A stretch of DNA of 64,000 nt from Knoxdaviesia capensis. Lineage: Eukaryota > Ascomycota > Sordariomycetes > Microascales > Gondwanamycetaceae. Location: contig LNGK01000003.1 in NCBI GenBank assembly GCA_001510575.1, positions 3,549,732-3,613,731 of the forward strand, given 5' to 3'. Every line of letters begins with the position of its first letter. Within the stretch, counting starts at the first letter, position 1. A program made the position numbers and the translations under genes. Below are positions 9,975 to 20,723 of this stretch, in pieces. The notes beneath the pieces were generated by a model that was not told the DNA's origin, made no database searches, and saw only the letters and a program-made list of their open reading frames with translations.

Positions 9975-12288
9975 CTATTCTTCCACCGGCGTGAACCGGA
10001 GCAAACACCGCTGGTCGCGCGGTCTCGATGATATCAACTGGTCCGACATGGTCATCATCTCTTCCGTCATACTCTCGTCTGGCGTGGTGCTGAACTGAGA
10101 ATACACTGACCGCAACAGCAACTTCATCTCGGCCATGGCAAGGCTAGATAGAGAGGACCATGTTAGAAGGACTGCATATATCGGAGAGAAACAACGGGGG
10201 ACCGCCCTGGCCCTATTTCAGTTTGGGCTGTTTGGCGGAAGCACCGTCTCAAAAGATCAGGCCAAAAGTTGCCCCGGACTGGTATGGTGCTGATTTTCTT
10301 ATTTTTGAACAGCCCTATATCTTCTCCATCTGGGAGTCTGGAGCTAGTTCCAGCCAAGCGAGCGCACTTACGCGGCACGGGGGACTGCGCCAACCCGGGG
10401 GGCGACATCTACCAAATCGGCCAATTGACCAAAAAAAAAAAAAAGAAGAACAAAAAAAGAACAAGACTGCAACGAAAGGCAAACGAAATGACAGAATGGA
10501 AATTGAACTTACTGCTTTCCGATACACCCGCGACCGCCTGTGGAAAACGCAAACTGCAGCTTCCGGCGCTCCAGGTCGCCTCCGTCGGCCTGCAACCACC
10601 GGTCCGGATCGAAGTGGTCCGGCCGCGGGAACACATCCTCGTTGATGCGGTGCACCGAATACGCCTGGCTGCTGACGATCACACCGCCGGGAACGAAATA
10701 GCCGTCGATGGTCCGTCCACCGGCCGGCACATAGCGGGGCAGCGACATCGGGATGGCCGGATACACCCGCAGGCCCTCCAGAATGACGGCCTCGAGGAAC
10801 GGCAGCCCGTCCAGCCCGGCCTCGGCGTTCTCCCGCAGCTCGGTGTGCAGGCGGCGCTGGATGTCCGCGCTGCGGGGCTGCGACAGCTCCCACATGAGGA
10901 AGCAGAGCACGTCGCCGGTGGTGTCGATGCCCGCCGCCATGTGGTCGAGACACTCGGCCGCCATGTCGATCTGGTCGAGCTGCGCCGCCGACGACGAGCT
11001 CGCGCCCTTGCCTTGCATGCACGCCAGGAGCGTGAAGAACTCGGCGTCCTGCTTTCTGCTGGCGTCGAGCACGAAGTCGTCGGCGAGCGGCGTCTCGCGC
11101 GGCTTCCACCACCGCGACATGAGTCCGGAGAGCACCGTGTGCAATGCGGGCGAGTAGTACTGGATGAGGCGGTCTATCCCGAGAACAGAAACGTTAGTAC
11201 GCTCGTTCACACCGAGATCGCCACCGACCCCGGGACAGGTGGCAGCAACACGATAACACACGCTTCACTCACTCTGCAAACTGTCGTCTGAAGCCACCTG
11301 GTGCATCATTTCCTCGTCCAGCTTGCTCTCCAGACAGTTGCTGCCATACGGGTGGAACAAATGGTGCGTAACGCAATCACACGCGTACGAATGCAAACCT
11401 AGAATACGTGGATCCGATACGTAAGTCAGTGTGTGTGTGTGTGTGTGAGGCATGTTATCTGGACCTCGGCTGCCCCTGAGATGAGAGGCATGGCCGTTTC
11501 CTTCCAATGAGAAAGAGTATCAGGGAAAATGACTGTTCAACGACATACATATCTGTACACAAGGTTTGTTAGTCCTACACTCCAACGCACTTTACCCCAC
11601 GGCCAGCAATGCACTCTCACCGCTCGACACACGGGGATGGGTGGCTTACGAATACGTCTAGGCTTTCGCCAACTGATTTCCTGCAGCGGTCGACGAAGTG
11701 AGACGCTCTGTCACTGATTCCGTTGAGTGACACCGGCCGCATGACGTTGCTGTTTGCGTAGCGGTCTGAAATCAAGCGGCGGCGTTTTGCGTGCTGCGGA
11801 GTATGTTAGAGAGTGCATGTCCACTATCATGGGTAACACCGATGGTCCACGTACCGCCTCCTTCTTCAGCGAAGTGAACATTGTCCTGTTCAGAGTTGTC
11901 AGTTACACCGGCACTTGTACCCAGACACTCCCGTCCCGAACCCAAAGCAGGATACCCACCTCCTCCCGTACACCGTAAACAGATCGTAGAACTCCGTCTT
12001 GTCGTAGCCACTCCCCGACGAGCAGTAGATCTCCTTGAGCGCCGCCGGGCCCGTGAACGAGACCTCGTTCGGCGCCACCCGCACCACGGGGCCGTACTGC
12101 TGGTGCAGCCGGTGGATGTACATGGTGCGGTTTGCGCTGAGTTCCTGGAAGCGGAGGGGCAGCGACGTGACATGCGCGAGGAACGGGCCCGGGAGCCGGC
12201 GGAGCGGCGAGCGGAACACGCTGACGAGGCCGAGGGTGATGAGTACGGCGGCGCCGATCAGGACGGACGCGGGGATGTGGAACGGCAT
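9975..12288 (-). CDS. Cytochrome P450 monooxygenase, 7 exons
   Basis: Exons in coding order are 12288-11960, 11885-11855, 11793-11650, 11552-11549, 11398-11273, 11173-10513 and 10143-9975. They total 1464 nt and encode 487 residues with one continuous frame. The N-terminus has a membrane anchor (LIGAAVLITLGLVSVF) and the proline hinge LRRLPGP. Later motifs are a C-helix region (HAKRRRLISDRYANSNVM), the I-helix AGIDTTGD, the K-helix EGLR and FDPDRW. The heme loop FSTGGRGCIGKHLAMAEMK spans the last junction. The protein would be an ER-bound, heme-thiolate oxygenase of the fungal benzoate-hydroxylase or secondary-metabolism type; its substrate is unknown. No biosynthetic genes lie next to it. 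The last intron is long (369 bp). The fourth exon is only 4 nt and is inferred from frame, splice signals and spacing. Confidence 0.85.
11549..11552 (-). other. Candidate 4-nt microexon of the P450 gene
   Basis: On the minus strand a branch point (GGACTAACAAACC; CTAAC at 11572-11568) and acceptor TGTACAG lie directly before ATAT. A consensus donor GTATGT follows at once. The exon before ends in phase 0 and the one after begins with two codon bases, so exactly one extra base modulo three is required. ATAT supplies it and encodes Ile plus the first base of Cys. The resulting DVF-IC-LHSYACD keeps the spacing usual in this P450 group. Confidence 0.6.
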
Positions 12289-12841
12289 TGCGGCGGCAAT
12301 TGGTTGTAGTCACCTGGAAGTGTGACTGAATATGAAAACGGAAGAGAAAACGACGAAGAAGACGAGAGACGGAAGAAATCAAGATTGCAGATGAGATCTA
12401 GATGTATCGGCGTATCCCGCTCTTATCAGTCGAATCGCATGATAGCGAAGGCGCTTAGTGGGGGAAATGATAATAGTGCGCTGGTTTAGCTACCCCGCCG
12501 AAGCCGCCCCGGGTTTCAGGGCATATCTCGCGGTCTATCGGGTTAATCTGGAGATTTACAGGTGCCAGCCCTGCTAGCCACGGAGGATTTACAGCGAGGG
12601 GAGCCCGAGGCGAAGCTCAAGCTAACCCTAGCTAACCCGAACCCCTCCATCACGTGCAGCTTATAAGCTGCATGCAATTTTGATTTGAAGCTTGGGCGAA
12701 CGACGATGATCTTCTATTTTGCTCCTTCATCAGTTGAAAAGACAGCATCAACGAACTACTATTCCTATATGTTCTGATTCATGCCATTTCGATAATTCCG
12801 GCTTTACCCTCTACTCAGGGGACCATGACAGCAGCAGTACA
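12289..12841. promoter_or_regulatory. Divergent promoter of P450 and TTI1
   Basis: A 553-bp spacer between two divergent start codons. It holds CTAACCCTAGCTAACCC at 12622-12638, a telobox-like repeat, followed by a CACGTG E-box near 12652. No TATA box stands out. Confidence 0.45.
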
Positions 12842-15800
12842 ATGAACTCTTCAGCGGACGATTCCTCGAAGTCTCAGCTGTTCAAACAGGTTCGTGGAGT
12901 GAAGCCCTGCAATCCTGAACTGATTTTCCAAGATTTATTTCTGTATATTTATATATATATATATATATCTATATGTCCCGAAGGTCTACAAGACCCAGCT
13001 AACCCTCCATCCGCAGCTCAAACCCACATGTGTTGAGATCCTCCGCATCGCCTCGCGCGCCGACCAAGACGCCGCGTCCGCGCGCCTGCTGCTCCCGCTC
13101 ATCCGCACACTACTAGCGACGCTGAGCAGCCACACCGCGGCGCTCGACGCGAACGTCGCCGACTATGTGTTCTTCCCGCTGTCGTACGTGTTCCGCGGCC
13201 AGGACCGCCACCCGATGCCGCTGCTGGAGGCCGCCGTGCGCGTGCTGACGGTGCTGGCCGTGCACGGCTGGGGCGCCGCGATCAAGCCCGACCTGCTGCA
13301 CCAGCTGGTGATTCTGCTGACGCTGCTCATCGGCGGTGTTCCGGGCCGTGCGGAGGCGGCCGCGGCGCGCGAGCTGTCGGAGGAGCTCGTGCTGGAGTCG
13401 CTGCGGCTGCTCGCGGCGCTGGTTTCTTCCGCGGGGTCGGTGCCGCAGACCGCGGCGTCGTTGGTCGATGCAGCGAATATCCCGGCACTGGGGCATGCCG
13501 TGTCCGTAGTATTGGACTCTCTGGCGGACAGCGCAACCGCGGAAATCCAGAAAGAGGCCGCTGCCACGGTGTCGGCTGTTTTCTCTACTATTCGCGACCA
13601 GGAGGCTCTGGCGGACTTACTGCCCGGGACAGTGTCGGCGATTACGAAGTTGGTGTCTACGCCGGCGCGGACGAAGCGGGGTGTGCTCATCGCGGCGCTG
13701 AATACGCTCAAGGTGGTCTTGATAAGGGTGCTTGGGGATCTTCGGACCCGGTCAATAGCGGCAAAGAAGCCGAAAGAGCCCCCCGCTACAGACACATCTG
13801 GTGCAGACCCCAGCGGAGAAAAGGGATTGACAGCAGCCTGGCTCACGGCGACTTCATCGCAAGTCAAGATTGCCCTGGGAACCATCGTCAAGCTCCGCAC
13901 TGTCGACTCTCCGGATGTGCAAGCAGCCCTTGAGAGCTTCTGCATCTCGCTTCTTGACGAATGCCACTCTTCTCTCGCAAACTGCACATCCATGCTCGTC
14001 GAGACCGCGATATCGGTATCGACAAACCCCGAGGGCGGCTCAATGTTGCAGACCAGTCTGGTCGACCTCGCCGGCATCTACCCGGAGCTCACCGACACGA
14101 TCAAAGTGGCCATCTACAACTGGATGACTAGTCTTCCGCGGGTGATGCAGTCTGCAGATGAGGCTGTCAAGGAACGCGCGATGCAGAGCTTGACGAAGGG
14201 GTTGAAGATCTGCGCGCTGCTCAAGGTTGACTCGTCGACGCTGGATGATTCCATCGCCGCGGCTTTGCGGGACAGTGTGGTGCAGGCGATCCTCACCACC
14301 CAGCCCGGGAAGGTTCTCGACGAAGTTGACTCCTTCCAGAGCCTTGCTCTTGTTAACCGATCTACGACGGTTGCCTCTTCTCCACAGAACCCCGCGCAGG
14401 AGGTTGCCCAGTTTACCCCTATCCTGATGTCCCACGAAAGCCAGAGCAAATCGCGCGCCTCAATCCTGTCTTTGATAGCAAACACCGGCTCTGCAGCCCA
14501 GAAGACACGCCTGGCCATGGAACTGATGGACTACGCGCGCGACGGCTCGAACGGCCCGCCGCAAGTTGCATCGTTCTGGCTCGCCTTCCAGCTCTTCGTG
14601 GCCGCGTTTGAGCACTCTGCGGCCGCAGCCGATGACGTCGACAAGTTCATCGACTTCACCGCTGCGTCGGACGCCCTGACGACGGTCGACACCGAGCTCG
14701 GCTTCCGGGAGCTGTACTCGTTCGCGCTCTCGCTGATCGACTCGTACGCCGAGCAGTCCGACACCGACTGGCGCATCCACGCCATTGCACTGGAAGTGAC
14801 CAGCTTCGCTGCGGCCCGTGCCGGCCCGGCCTTCCGCACCGAGCTGATGGACGTGCTATACCCGGTGACCACGTTTCTCGGATCGGAGCATACCGAGCTG
14901 CGCAACCACGCCATGGTCACGCTGCAGCAGCTGGCGCGCTTCTGCGGGTACACCGATGTGTCGCAGCTGATCGTCAGCAACGCGGACTACATGGTCAATT
15001 CGGTGTCACTGCGCTTCAACACGCTGGATATCTCACCGGCGTCGACGAAGGTGCTTACCGTGATGATCCGCCTCAGCGGGCCCAAGATCGTGCCCTTTCT
15101 GGACGATGTGGTCACGTCGATATTTTCAGCGCTGGCGAATTACCACGGGTACCCCACGTTTGTGGAGGGGTTGTTTATGGTTCTGAGAGAGGTGGTGGAT
15201 CAGGGCGTCAAGTCAAATGCGCTGCTTCTCGAGGGTGCCCAGACTGTCGACCACAAGAAGAAGCCACAGAAGCATGCCACTGTGGATGATGTCGTAGCGG
15301 GGCTGAAGAAAAGGAAGAAGCGGCGCGTGGAGCGGGAGGCGGAGGAGAAAGAGGAGCTGTTGCGGTCTGCTCAGGGGGGGAAGAGGCATCCGGCTGTGCC
15401 GTGGGGCGAGCTGGGCAAGAGTTCCAAGGATGCGCGGATAGTCGAGCTTGAAGACGACGAGGAGGAGATTCCACCGGATCTCAGGCAAGATGGCCTCCTG
15501 GATGACGAACTGGGCAACGAAGCCAACGAAGACGCCCCTGATGGCGCAACAGGCGATGCCATGGCAGAACAACAGCCGCCCAGCGAGCCGGAACGACCGC
15601 CCCCCACACCAACATACACGATGCTCAACAAGGTGGCCGACCTCACGCAGTACTACCTCACCTCGCCCACGCCGACGCTGCGCAAATCGCTCCTCGACCT
15701 CCTCGCCACCGTCTCGCCCGCACTCGCACCCGATCCCGTGGCGTTCCTGCCGCTGGTGAACGCGGTGTGGCCGGTGGTCATCTCCCGGCTGTACGACCCC

Positions 15801-16346
15801 GAGGCGTACGTGTCGATAGCGGCGTGCGACGCCTTGGTGGTACTATGCGCGTCCGCGGGCGAATTCCTGGCCTCACGGTTCAGACAGGAATGGTCTGATG
15901 CGCTGGCGAAGTGGTGCCGTCGGCAGAAAGCCGCCGTCACCACCAACCGCCCCTCGGCTGCACACAGCACGGCTTCATCCTCTCGCGAGATTATCATCAT
16001 TCCCGGCCGCGCACCACCGTCATCCTCCACTGTCGTCGACCGCGCCGAAAGCCGCACCGGCGGCCTCGGCCAGTTCGCCCAGACCGCGCGCACGTGGGAG
16101 GCCGTGGTCCGCCTGCTCACGGCGATCGTGACATATGTGCCCATCGACGACGCCGTGTTCGATGATATTCTCGAGATGGTCGCCGACCGGCTTGAGCGGG
16201 ATACAGAGCTGCGGGCCGCCATGGACACTGTTAATCCGGATGCTGTGTGGTACGCGCTGTACGAGATGGGGAAGATTGCGCCGATGGTCACGCCACAGGC
16301 GGCCGGGTGGACGTTTGTGGAGATGGCGTCACCAGTGGGAGTATAG
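12842..16346 (+). CDS. TTI1: TEL2-interacting protein 1 (TTT complex), 2 exons
   Basis: Exons 12842-12889 and 13017-16346 encode 1125 residues. The first exon is MNSSADDSSKSQLFKQ; the 127-bp intron carries an (AT)n run, the branch CTAAC and acceptor CCGCAG, and the next exon opens LKPTCVEILRIAS. TTI1 is the alpha-solenoid partner of TEL2 and TTI2, which chaperones the assembly of PI3K-like kinases (TOR, ATM, ATR, DNA-PK type). The protein is made of HEAT-like helical repeats throughout. An acidic and basic insert (KKRKKRRVEREAEEKEELL and a later DDEEEIPPD) lies near residue 740. The C-terminal block (VAFLPLVNAVWPVVISRLYD, LVVLCASAGEFLASRF) is the most conserved part. The length fits fungal TTI1. 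Confidence 0.88.
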
Positions 16347-16691
16347 GGTCTTTCCGGTAGATAAAAGAGAACTAGTCGCCCTCTTTCAAGCTGGATAACC
16401 GATAGATAAGTCATGAAATAAATGCCTGGTCGAGATTCAATGGATGAATTAGGGTTACGATTAGGGTTGAAGACCGTCAAAACCCTTGTAAACCCTGATC
16501 TCATCGAAATCACGTGCCAGAAATATTGTCCTTGGCTCGATTTTCCCTGACATCGAGTTGCCTCAATTTGACCTCTGATTTTCATCATCAACCACCTTTC
16601 TCAACGAGATTTTCGAATCCCAAATCCGCTTTTCTAACCACGGATCTTCTCACGAGAAACACAACAAATAAACCGACAAAAGACACACACC
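16347..16691. promoter_or_regulatory. Promoter of the PRCC-family gene with telobox motifs
   Basis: A 345-bp spacer with two TTAGGGTT motifs at 16449-16468 and AAACCCT copies near 16480-16500, followed by a CACGTG near 16512. It should contain the TTI1 3' end and the next promoter. Confidence 0.45.
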
Positions 16692-17912
16692 ATGGGTCTC
16701 GTCGACTACGATTCCGGATCCGACTCCGAGTCCGACGCGCCGGCGCCGGCGCCCGCACCGAAACCCAAGCCCACATCCACATCTACAACGGCGAAAAAGC
16801 CGTTTCAAAAAGTTGTCGACGCCACAGGAAAGATCCGGCTGGCACTACCAGAGATCCGCAGCGAAGGACCCGCTATATCGGGGGATGCAGATGCCGCGGG
16901 GGGACCGCCGCCGCTGAAGCGCGCGCGGGTGGAAGGCGGTGGTGCGTTTGCTGGGTTTAACTCGATTTTACCGGCGCCGAAGAACCGTTTCCTTGCTGCT
17001 GCGAGGGCGAGTGCGTCGGGGGCGGGGGGTGCGGCGCCGCCGCGTGTGGGGGTCAACTTGCGCACGGGGGCGGCGCCGGCGTTCAGCAGGCACGCGGACG
17101 ACTTCGAAGGCGCTGGGGAGAGCGGCGGTGGCAGTTCAGAACACACGGGAGGCGGCTCGCAGCAGCCGGAGATACCGGCTGGCATGAAACCCGAGGCAGA
17201 GGTCAAGCTTGTTGGCAAGCCGCTGATGTTCAAGCCGCTGTCAGTGATGCGGAAACAGGCGAAGAACAAGACGGCGAAGACGGGTCCGGCGCCCAGCAGT
17301 ACGGGTTCAAAACCAAAAGCGGCCGAGGCTGCTGCAGCTTCTGTTCGCGGACCTCAACAACCGGCGATAGCAGCAAAAGTCGAGGCTCCAGCACCCCGCG
17401 CCCCGCTCTTCGGCGTGTACACCGAGCCCACGCCGACAGAAGAAGACGTGGCCGGATTCAACGACACCGCGGGCGCAGGCCAGAGCGCCTTCTCGTCCGT
17501 GACGGATGACTACGGCGCGCTCGCAGCCGCCACCGCACAGCCGGCCAGCTGGGACACCGCGACCGCGGCCGACGCGGACACCAGCGCGGCGCCGGGCTCG
17601 CTCGACACGCTCGCCGACACGCTCAACCTCTCGTCAGCGGCGCGGCGCGACCTCTTCGGCCGCAACCGCTCGGCCGGGGCGGCGGTGGCCGCGGCGACGT
17701 TCAGCATCGACCGCGAGTACTCGCACAACGAGGCGCTGCGCGCATCGGGCGACGCGCAGCCGGCGCATAACCCGCTGCGCGCGATCCAGCCGGGCAAGCA
17801 CAGCCTGCAGCAGCTGGTGTCGGCGGTGCAGTCGCAGCGGGATGCGCTGGAGGAGAGCTTTGCGCAGGGGAAGAGCAAGCGCAAGGACGCGTCGGGGCGC
17901 TATGGCTGGTGA
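16692..17912 (+). CDS. PRCC-family nuclear protein
   Basis: Single-exon protein of 406 residues. It begins MGLVDYDSGSDSESD, the signature start of the PRCC family (proline-rich nuclear protein; in metazoans linked to splicing and to MAD2B). The body is Ala/Pro/Gly-rich with a basic-hydrophobic block (KLVGKPLMFKPLSVMRKQAK) near residue 175. The C-terminal domain includes the conserved end HSLQQLVSAVQSQRDALEES and then KSKRKDASGRYGW. That YG(W/F) ending is characteristic. Fungal members are often labelled mitotic checkpoint regulator, but function in fungi is poorly defined. The adjacent gene downstream is convergent. Confidence 0.8.
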   Translation: MGLVDYDSGSDSESDAPAPAPAPKPKPTSTSTTAKKPFQKVVDATGKIRLALPEIRSEGPAISGDADAAGGPPPLKRARVEGGGAFAGFNSILPAPKNRFLAAARASASGAGGAAPPRVGVNLRTGAAPAFSRHADDFEGAGESGGGSSEHTGGGSQQPEIPAGMKPEAEVKLVGKPLMFKPLSVMRKQAKNKTAKTGPAPSSTGSKPKAAEAAAASVRGPQQPAIAAKVEAPAPRAPLFGVYTEPTPTEEDVAGFNDTAGAGQSAFSSVTDDYGALAAATAQPASWDTATAADADTSAAPGSLDTLADTLNLSSAARRDLFGRNRSAGAAVAAATFSIDREYSHNEALRASGDAQPAHNPLRAIQPGKHSLQQLVSAVQSQRDALEESFAQGKSKRKDASGRYGW

Positions 17913-18290
17913 GAGTCGGCTTTGTGGTGTCTCATGGACGCTGGATATGTATATGTATTGCACATCATGTATGGTTCACTTGGTGTTTTTGTTTTATTCC
18001 TTGAGATTGTACGCAGAGAAGGTTTTACGATACCCCGGGCGAGAAGACGGCATTATTTCACGATAGCAAAGTACGAAAAGAATCATATGTATTTCTAGGT
18101 GGAAGAAGAGAAAGAAAGAAGAGTGTTCTGGTGAAAGATGGGCTATGCAAAAAAATGGTATCCTAAAAAAACTGGGTATGTATCGGTGAAGAGAAGAATA
18201 TATATAAGTTAAGTCACATCGGCACCGAAGCCGAAGCCGAAGCCGGACCCCCGCGCCGTCCACCACCGGCCATCAATCATCCATCCCCGC
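17913..18290. other. Convergent 3' spacer
   Basis: A 378-bp AT-rich spacer between convergent stop codons, with direct repeats of CCGAAG near 18226-18242. It should contain both 3' ends. No gene is seen. Confidence 0.5.
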
Positions 18291-20723
18291 TCACACGACC
18301 GCAACACCATCGGCCACGGGGCCCGCAGACGTCTGCGCCGGCGACAGATCGCCGCGGCACGGGCGAATCTCCACGGCGGCGCGGCGCGGCATCCACGTCT
18401 CGCCGGTGAACAAAAAGCCCCATTCGCCGCGGGTGATGGGCGAGATATCGTCGTACCCGTTCGGCGTGATCGGCACGTTCGGGTCGTGGCCCATCGGCGA
18501 CGCCGTCCACGGCGTGGCCAGCGTCGACCACGACTGGCGGAAGGCCGCGCTGCCGCTCAGCAGGCCGTCGATTGACGTTGGCTGCGCGGCCATCCACGGC
18601 GGCAGAGCCGGCGGCTTGTCGCCACGCGCGGTCAGGTCCGCATCGGCATCGACGGGGCGGGTCTTGTTGGTCGGGGTGGTGTCATCGGTCTTGTCGTCGG
18701 GGGACGCCGAGCGGCCGCGCCGGCCGACCGAGCCGGCAATCAGGCTGCCGGAGGCAACGGACTGCTGGTCGTCGCTGGCGAGGATGCTGACCGGCACGTC
18801 GAAGGTGGTCTTGAGGCGCAGCAGCGCCGTGCACTTGCTGCTGGGCGTGGTCGACACGGGCGAGAGCCGCGCCAGCAGCGGCGAGGCGCGCGCGGCGGCG
18901 GCGAGGTCGTCGGACTCGTCTTCGGCGTGGTGGCTGTTGAGCGTGCTGCTGCTGGTGCTGAACACCGGCACGTTGTCGACGCCCAGCTCGCTGTCGGTCT
19001 CGACGTCGCTGGCGCCGCCGTCGCTGTCGGTGTCGGACCACGCGCTGCTGTTCACGTCGTCGTCGAGCGCGAGCGCCTGGTGTGAGGCGCGGGACGATGC
19101 CGACGGCGTGAAGATGGCGGCGGGCTTGGGCGTGGCGTTCTTGGATTTGCGGGACGAGCCGCCGGACGTGGACGGCGCGGCGGCGGCTTTGAACACGGCG
19201 GCCGCGGCCGCGGCCGCCCGGTCGCGGTCGCTGGCCTTGGTGCGCCGGCGGCGCAGAGCCCCCGTCGGCGGCGCGGCTAGCGGGATGGGAGCGGCGGGCA
19301 TGCCGTCCAACGCGCCGTTGCCGTCCGGGCCGCCGTAGGCGCGGCGGTACATGCGGTCGACCTCGGCCAGGGCGATCTCCGACACGCCGAGCCAGTCGTA
19401 CGAGCGCATGATCTCGGCGCGGGCGACCTTGCGGCGGCCGTTCACGAGGAACAAGCGCCGCAGCTCGTCGACGGCGTCCTCCAGCCGCGCGGGGTGGCCG
19501 GTGCGCGAGTAGCTGGACAGCGCGCACTTGAAGGTGTAGCAGCGGTCCAGCGCCAGCATGGTCAGGCCGTCAGACACGAACAGCGGCTCGTTCTGGATGG
19601 CCGAGCGCCGCACGATGCTGTCGGTCAGGCCGCAGTCGGCGGCCGCGGCCACCGACGGCAGGCAGTCGATACTGAGGTTGAAGCGCTTGCGGGTCTTGGT
19701 GATCAGGCGGCGCAGGTACTTCTCGCCGCGCGCGTCCAGCGTGGTGGCTTGCACGAAGCGCACGGTGCCGGTGGTCTCGAAGTAAGCGCGCGACGCCGCC
19801 GACGAGGTGGTGGTAGTGGTGGTTGTGGTGGCCGAGGATGGCGTGTAGGGCGGCGGCGACAGCGGCGTCGCCGGCATGCTGGTCTGGCAGCTGCTGCCGC
19901 CGAAGGTGCCGCGCGGGCTGCTCATGTACGAGCTGGCACCGCCGGCGCGGACGTTGCCGCCGGCGCTGGCGGCCGTGGCCGGCATGGCCGGGTTCGACTG
20001 GGTCGGCGAGGCAAACGGCTCGCTGCGGGCGGAGTAGTTCCACGACGGTGACCACACAAGCTGCGGCGGCTGCTTCTGGGCGGCGGCGGCGGCGCGGCGG
20101 GTGTGGATGGGCAGAGACGGCAGAATGCCGGTGCGGATGCGCTGGCGCAGGCTGGAGAACGAGGGCGAGGCAAAGGCAAAGCGCGGGGGGGCGGCGGGGT
20201 CCTTGGCCGAGGCCGACGAGGCCGACGACACAGCCGACATCGGCGGCGGCGGGAAGGTCGGCATGGGCGGGGGCCCGGGAGCAGCGGACATGGAGGCGTT
20301 GATCGGCGGGGTCGGGGCCGGCGGGGGCATGTACGGCACGGCGGTGGGATAGGCGGGCGACTTGGGCGAGTAGGGGCTCCACGGCTGGTGCATGGTGTTG
20401 GCAGGCGACGGCTGCGGCGAGTACGGGCTCCACGGCGGCAGGTGGTTGGCGTGGTAGTTGGGCGAGTACGGGTTGTTGTGGGCGTACGGCGACGCAGCCA
20501 CGGGCGGCGACAGCGGGCCGCCGGCAGCGGGGACCACGCCGCGCGGCGACGGGATGTGGTAGTCCCGGAGGGCTACAATCAGCGTCACCTGCAGGCACTC
20601 GCGCGAGAGGTTGTCGGCCATGTATTCCAGGGCTTCCGTCAGTTGTGGCGGGAAGTTGTGGGTGTCGAGGACCGATTGGCCGGCCTCGAGAGGCGAGGAG
20701 ATGTGCAGCTTGGAGACGGACAT
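18291..20723 (-). CDS. Conserved fungal protein of unknown function (possibly DUF7582 type)
   Basis: Single-exon protein of 810 residues. The N-terminus has a folded-looking block (LTEALEYMADNLSRECLQVT, LIVALRDYHIPSP). A long Pro/Ser/Tyr/Asn-rich stretch with repeated PWSPYSP motifs follows. A second conserved block near residues 310-470 (FETTGTVRFVQATTLDARGE, YLRRLITKTRKRFNLSIDCL, LTMLALDRCYTFKCAL, MRSYDWLGVSEIALAEVDRM) is probably a globular domain. A Ser/Ala/Asp-rich tail ends in a region with ITRGEWGFLFTGETW. The domain name is a guess from memory of similar fungal proteins. No catalytic motif is visible. It has a very long upstream gap, which would fit heavy regulation. Confidence 0.75.
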   Translation of the reverse strand: MSVSKLHISSPLEAGQSVLDTHNFPPQLTEALEYMADNLSRECLQVTLIVALRDYHIPSPRGVVPAAGGPLSPPVAASPYAHNNPYSPNYHANHLPPWSPYSPQPSPANTMHQPWSPYSPKSPAYPTAVPYMPPPAPTPPINASMSAAPGPPPMPTFPPPPMSAVSSASSASAKDPAAPPRFAFASPSFSSLRQRIRTGILPSLPIHTRRAAAAAQKQPPQLVWSPSWNYSARSEPFASPTQSNPAMPATAASAGGNVRAGGASSYMSSPRGTFGGSSCQTSMPATPLSPPPYTPSSATTTTTTTTSSAASRAYFETTGTVRFVQATTLDARGEKYLRRLITKTRKRFNLSIDCLPSVAAAADCGLTDSIVRRSAIQNEPLFVSDGLTMLALDRCYTFKCALSSYSRTGHPARLEDAVDELRRLFLVNGRRKVARAEIMRSYDWLGVSEIALAEVDRMYRRAYGGPDGNGALDGMPAAPIPLAAPPTGALRRRRTKASDRDRAAAAAAAVFKAAAAPSTSGGSSRKSKNATPKPAAIFTPSASSRASHQALALDDDVNSSAWSDTDSDGGASDVETDSELGVDNVPVFSTSSSTLNSHHAEDESDDLAAAARASPLLARLSPVSTTPSSKCTALLRLKTTFDVPVSILASDDQQSVASGSLIAGSVGRRGRSASPDDKTDDTTPTNKTRPVDADADLTARGDKPPALPPWMAAQPTSIDGLLSGSAAFRQSWSTLATPWTASPMGHDPNVPITPNGYDDISPITRGEWGFLFTGETWMPRRAAVEIRPCRGDLSPAQTSAGPVADGVAVV

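Noticed and set aside
10000..17912. Possible secondary-metabolite cluster around the P450
   Set aside because: Neighbours are eIF5, TTI1 and a PRCC-type protein; no synthase, transferase, transporter or pathway regulator is present.
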